Assembly (NCBI GenBank): GCA_937891475.1
Contig: CALATC010000234.1
Location: forward strand, 1 to 7,578
DNA: 7,578 bases
Source: an uncultured Granulicatella sp.
GTDB taxonomy: Bacteria > Bacillota > Bacilli > Lactobacillales > Aerococcaceae
Direction of reading: 5' to 3'
Shown here: in pieces, positions 6,022-7,578 of the stretch
Numbering within the stretch: position 1 is the stretch's first letter
Layout of the letters: the number at the start of each line of letters is the position of its first letter
Translations under genes and position numbers: made by a program
The notes under the pieces: generated by a model
What the model saw: only the letters and a program-made list of their open reading frames with translations
What the model was told of the DNA's origin: nothing
Database searches by the model: none

Positions 6022-6219
6022 ATGAAATTTTTAGAAACAAAAAAAGCTATTGAAGAGATGATGCAAAAAGATTACAAAACTTTTGTAACAGCATTAATTA
6101 GTATTGAAAAAGACATCAACAATCAAGATGCATTAGACATGATGTACCAAAAATTTATGAACACAGATGAAATGCATTTGTTGAATGATGAGTTTGATGA
6201 AATCATAGAGTATATTTAA
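6022..6219 (+). CDS. Small hypothetical protein, first gene of the small-gene cluster
   Basis: I do not recognise this protein. From ATG 6022 it is 65 residues, MKFLETKKAIEEMMQKDYKT onward. It is all-helical in appearance, with no membrane segment or signal peptide, rich in Met and with an acidic end (NDEFDEIIEYI). The frame is open further upstream to ATG 5941, which would give 92 residues. I prefer 6022 because GGGAAG (6009-6014) is 7 bases before it and an extended -10 promoter lies at 5981-5989, whereas ATG 5941 has a GAGG only 1 base away. ATG 5959 is a third option with GAGG 12 bases upstream. The TAA stop (6217-6219) overlaps an ATG (6219-6221), the usual sign of coupling to a following gene. 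Its size and arrangement resemble small regulatory or immunity proteins, but this is only impression. Confidence 0.6.
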   Translation: MKFLETKKAIEEMMQKDYKTFVTALISIEKDINNQDALDMMYQKFMNTDEMHLLNDEFDEIIEYI

Positions 6220-6226
6220 TGAATTA

Positions 6227-6436
6227 TTGGAAAAATTAATTTTTGGATTAGTTATTTTTATTCAAGATTTATATCAGACAGAATACAGTAATGGGAATGT
6301 GACTAGTATTAGTAACTTTTTAAAGACAGATAAAATGTATACTCAAAGTATTTTAGAAAAATATATTATAGAGTTAAAAAAACGTGATAACTTTGATAGA
6401 TTAATTGATTTCTGTGGAGATTTATTTAGAAGATAG
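6227..6436 (+). CDS. Small hypothetical protein, possibly frameshifted at its start
   Basis: The open frame encodes about 69 residues, with a hydrophobic start (KLIFGLVIFIQDLY) and a helical, charged remainder (SILEKYIIELKKRDNFDRLI) ending GDLFRR. I do not recognise the family. The only available start in this frame is a TTG at 6227 without a good ribosome binding site. In contrast, an ATG at 6219-6221 overlaps the stop of the preceding gene but reads just six codons (MNYWKN) before TAA. Adding one base in the A5 run at 6231-6235 would join the two into MNYWKKLIFG and so on, about 72 residues. The gene may therefore be frameshifted, variable at the A-run, or affected by a sequencing error; it may also really start at TTG. 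Confidence 0.55.
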   Translation: MEKLIFGLVIFIQDLYQTEYSNGNVTSISNFLKTDKMYTQSILEKYIIELKKRDNFDRLIDFCGDLFRR

Positions 6437-6440
6437 CTTT

Positions 6441-6500
6441 ATGGGAAATGCACTAGTAACATCTATCGTAAAAAGAATTGCCTTAGGAATGGAGAACTAG
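6441..6500 (+). CDS. Possible 19-residue peptide ORF
   Basis: ATG at 6441 opens a frame of 19 codons, MGNALVTSIVKRIALGMEN, ending at TAG 6498-6500. It starts 4 bases after the stop of the preceding small gene and ends 4 bases before the ATG of the PH-domain gene, whose Shine-Dalgarno GGAG (6491-6494) lies in its last codons. The peptide could form a short amphipathic helix with a Lys-Arg pair. The only upstream ribosome-binding candidate is a weak AGAAGA (6428-6433). Position favours a real, coupled peptide; the weak binding site and small size argue against. The alternative is plain spacer. Confidence 0.25.
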   Translation: MGNALVTSIVKRIALGMEN

Positions 6501-6504
6501 ATTT

Positions 6505-6858
6505 ATGACTAATTTAAGTTGGATATTTTATCAAGAGATTCCAGTACCTCATGATGTTCAGGAGCTATTGATCAGTGGAGAAGTAGCGGAGCGAGCATTT
6601 AGAACCGTTCGTGATGTAGCGATTTTTACCAATAAGCGATTAATTGTTAAGGATGTTCAAGGCTTAACTGGAAGTAAGGTTGAGATTTATTCCTTGCCAT
6701 ATAGTTCTGTTCATATGTGGTCTACGGAAAATGCTGGAATGTTAGATTTCACTTCTGAAGTAGAGTTGTGGACAAGAGCGGGGAATATTAAGATTCAGTT
6801 GAAAAGAGATATTAATATTCGCACCTTTGAACGATTACTAGCTGAATATATTCTGTAA
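6505..6858 (+). CDS. Bacterial PH-domain protein (bPH_1 type)
   Basis: The 117-residue soluble protein is essentially one bacterial pleckstrin-homology domain. Typical features are LLISGEVAERAFRTVRDVAIFTNKRLIVKD (about 21-50), QGLTGSKVEIYSLPYSSV (about 52-69), the ENAGMLDFTSEVELW block (about 75-89) and a final helix with RTFERLLAEYIL. The FTNKRLI and GLTG motifs are characteristic of the PF08000-type family, whose known members form oligomeric rings and whose cellular role is unclear. GGAG at 6491-6494, 10 bases before the ATG, supports the start. No promoter or terminator was seen between this gene and the small genes upstream, so it is probably the last gene of that transcript; a strong terminator follows. 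Confidence 0.9.
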   Translation: MTNLSWIFYQEIPVPHDVQELLISGEVAERAFRTVRDVAIFTNKRLIVKDVQGLTGSKVEIYSLPYSSVHMWSTENAGMLDFTSEVELWTRAGNIKIQLKRDINIRTFERLLAEYIL

Positions 6859-6868
6859 AATAATTTGC

Positions 6869-6898
6869 CGTGGATGAAATATTGTCCACGTTTTTTTT
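6869..6898 (+). terminator. Rho-independent terminator after the PH-domain gene
   Basis: CGTGGA (6869-6874) pairs with TCCACG (6885-6890), with a possible extra T-G pair inside, a loop of about 8-10 bases and a T8 run at 6891-6898. Confidence 0.85.
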
Positions 6899-7095
6899 AT
6901 TGAAAATGAAAAATGATTTACAAAAAAAGGCGTAAGCGATTTTTGTTAGATGATGTAAGCATTTAAACAAAGAAAATTTCTATTCAATTAAAACTTTGAA
7001 AATCCCTTTAGTTATTGTAAAAAATGGTATAAAAAATGAAACACTTTCAAGTGAAAATTTAAAATAAAAAAAATGTTAAAAAATTAAGCTAAAAG
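6899..7095. other. AT-rich intergenic region upstream of nox, no gene seen
   Basis: This is the distal part of the 325-base gap between the PH-domain gene and nox. It contains only tiny unsupported frames. Visible elements are two GTAAGC copies 23 bases apart (6932 and 6955), in weak catabolite-control-like contexts. There is also an extended -10-like TGGTATAAA (7025-7033) without a good -35, followed by a short palindrome, CACTT-TC-AAGTG (7042-7053). A second promoter for nox with a leader of about 145 bases is possible. Several A-tracts may make the DNA curved. Confidence 0.4.
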
Positions 7096-7096
7096 T

Positions 7097-7125
7097 TTGC
7101 AATTTACTTCAAAAATGTGTACGAT
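7097..7125 (+). promoter_or_regulatory. Candidate nox promoter
   Basis: TTGCAA (7097-7102, 4 of 6) and TACGAT (7120-7125, 4 of 6) are 17 bases apart, with transcription starting near 7132. A second candidate uses TTGTAG (7131-7136) and TATCAT (7155-7160) with an 18-base spacer; it would leave only a very short leader. Both place the operator-like sites described here where a repressor could block polymerase. Confidence 0.4.
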
Positions 7126-7132
7126 ATCACTT
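7115..7132 (+). promoter_or_regulatory. Rex-like operator overlapping the nox -10
   Basis: ATGTGT-ACGATA-TCACTT has the Rex architecture of TTGTGA, 6-base spacer and TCACAA, with 4 of 6 matches in each half and the central GTG/CAC cores intact. Rex is the NADH/NAD+ sensing repressor of Firmicutes, and NADH oxidase genes are among its known targets. The match is imperfect, so the call is tentative. Confidence 0.35.
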
Positions 7133-7137
7133 GTAGA

Positions 7138-7152
7138 TGAGAATCATTCTTA
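7138..7152 (+). promoter_or_regulatory. Fur/PerR-type 7-1-7 box upstream of nox
   Basis: TGAGAAT-C-ATTCTTA is an inverted repeat with 7-base arms around one central base and 6 of 7 positions symmetric. It matches the GAAT/ATTC form of the Fur-family operator (PerR and Fur consensus xxATAATnATTATxx). It lies 32 bases before the nox start, just downstream of the likely transcription start, so binding would be expected to repress. Which Fur-family member binds cannot be decided. Confidence 0.5.
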
Positions 7153-7184
7153 TTTATCATGAAAATTTAGGAGGCTAACATATA

Positions 7185-7578
7185 ATGAAAGTTGTAGTAG
7201 TTGGATGTACTCATGCGGGTACTGCTGCAGTAAAAACAATTTTAAATGATAACCCAGGCGCACAAGTCGTAGTATATGAAAGAAATGACAATGTATCATT
7301 CTTATCATGCGGTATTGCGTTATACGTAGGAGGAGTTGTGAAAGACCCTCAAGGCTTATTCTATTCTAGTCCAGAAGAATTAGCTTCATTAGGTGCTGAA
7401 GTTCATATGGAACATGATGTAACAAGCATCGATACAAAAGGTAAATCTTTAACAGTTAAAGATTTAAAATCAGGAGAAGAAAAAACAGAAACTTTTGATA
7501 AATTAGTTTTAACAACTGGTTCTTGGCCAATTCTTCCTCCAATTCCAGGACGTGAATTAGAAAACGTTCAATTATGTA
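7185..7578 (+). CDS. nox: NADH oxidase (H2O-forming type), N-terminal part
   Basis: The gene runs past the window; 131 codons are visible of a family usually about 445-460 residues long. MKVVVVGCTHAGTAAVKTI is the FAD-binding beta-alpha-beta start with His10, followed by VVYERND (the acidic strand end binding the FAD ribose) and SFLSCGIAL with Cys42, the single redox-active cysteine of the Nox/Npx/CoA-disulfide reductase group. LVLTTGSWPILPPIPG at about 108-123 is the conserved second FAD segment. These enzymes oxidise NADH with O2, usually to water through a Cys42 sulfenic acid, regenerating NAD+ and removing oxygen in lactic acid bacteria. NADH peroxidase shares these residues, but the LYVGGVVKDPQGLFYSSPEEL segment fits the oxidase better. 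AGGAGG at 7169-7174 is 10 bases before the ATG. Confidence 0.92.
   Translation, partial: MKVVVVGCTHAGTAAVKTILNDNPGAQVVVYERNDNVSFLSCGIALYVGGVVKDPQGLFYSSPEELASLGAEVHMEHDVTSIDTKGKSLTVKDLKSGEEKTETFDKLVLTTGSWPILPPIPGRELENVQLC

Noticed and set aside
6907..6936. Tiny frame MKNDLQKKA in the gap before nox
   Set aside because: Nine codons, no ribosome binding site, directly after a terminator.
6931..6967. Two cre (CcpA) site candidates at 6931 and 6954
   Set aside because: Each misses two or three conserved positions, including the central CG in the better one; in this AT-rich gap such matches are expected by chance.
1..7578. CRISPR array, insertion sequence, tRNA or rRNA
   Set aside because: No regularly spaced direct repeats, transposase-like frames, terminal inverted repeats or tRNA/rRNA-like segments were seen.

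Overview
The window is low-GC, AT-rich DNA with strong AGGAGG-type Shine-Dalgarno sites, sigma-A-like promoters and stem-loop/T-run terminators. This indicates a member of the Firmicutes. The gene families (PTS IIA of the glucose type, DUF3290 plus DUF421 pair, short TraX-family protein, H2O-forming NADH oxidase type with Cys42) fit a fermentative lactic acid bacterium of the order Lactobacillales, such as a Streptococcus or Granulicatella/Carnobacteriaceae-like organism. The genus is inference; there is no rRNA or other marker to settle it.

Layout on the + strand, left part: the C-terminal end of a PTS sugar transporter with its IIA domain (1-287) ends at a strong terminator. An endonuclease/exonuclease/phosphatase-fold hydrolase follows (338-1153) and ends at a second strong terminator. 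A short stretch without a convincing gene carries a promoter for an unrecognised membrane protein with a Gly-rich linker and charged tail (1383-2018). After a third terminator comes a two-gene unit: a DUF4865 protein (2093-2623) and a YghU-type glutathione transferase (2642-3430). Then comes a TraX-family membrane protein with its own good extended -10 promoter (3571-4329).

Middle, - strand: a bidirectional terminator (4369-4404) separates TraX from a convergent block. This block holds a CsbD-family small stress protein (4427-4624) with its own promoter, and a translationally coupled DUF3290-DUF421 (YetF-like) membrane pair (5848 down to 4767) driven by a promoter with a perfect TATAAT.

Right part, + strand: a cluster of small genes (about 5941-6858) holds two unrecognised small proteins, a possible 19-residue peptide ORF and a bacterial PH-domain protein (bPH_1 type), ending at a terminator. 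The second small gene has no good start codon in its own frame; one extra A in an A5 run would fuse it to an ATG overlapping the stop of its predecessor, so it may be frameshifted. A 325-base AT-rich regulatory region follows, and then the start of nox, the flavin-dependent NADH oxidase, which runs off the window. Upstream of nox are a Rex-like inverted repeat over a candidate -10 and a Fur/PerR-type 7-1-7 palindrome just downstream.

Themes that link the genes are carbohydrate uptake, redox/thiol and oxygen handling (YghU, Nox) and membrane or general stress (CsbD, DUF421/DUF3290). No mobile element, CRISPR array, tRNA or rRNA was seen. I found no clearly new multi-gene system; the small-gene cluster at 5941-6858 and the nox control region are the parts most worth a second look.
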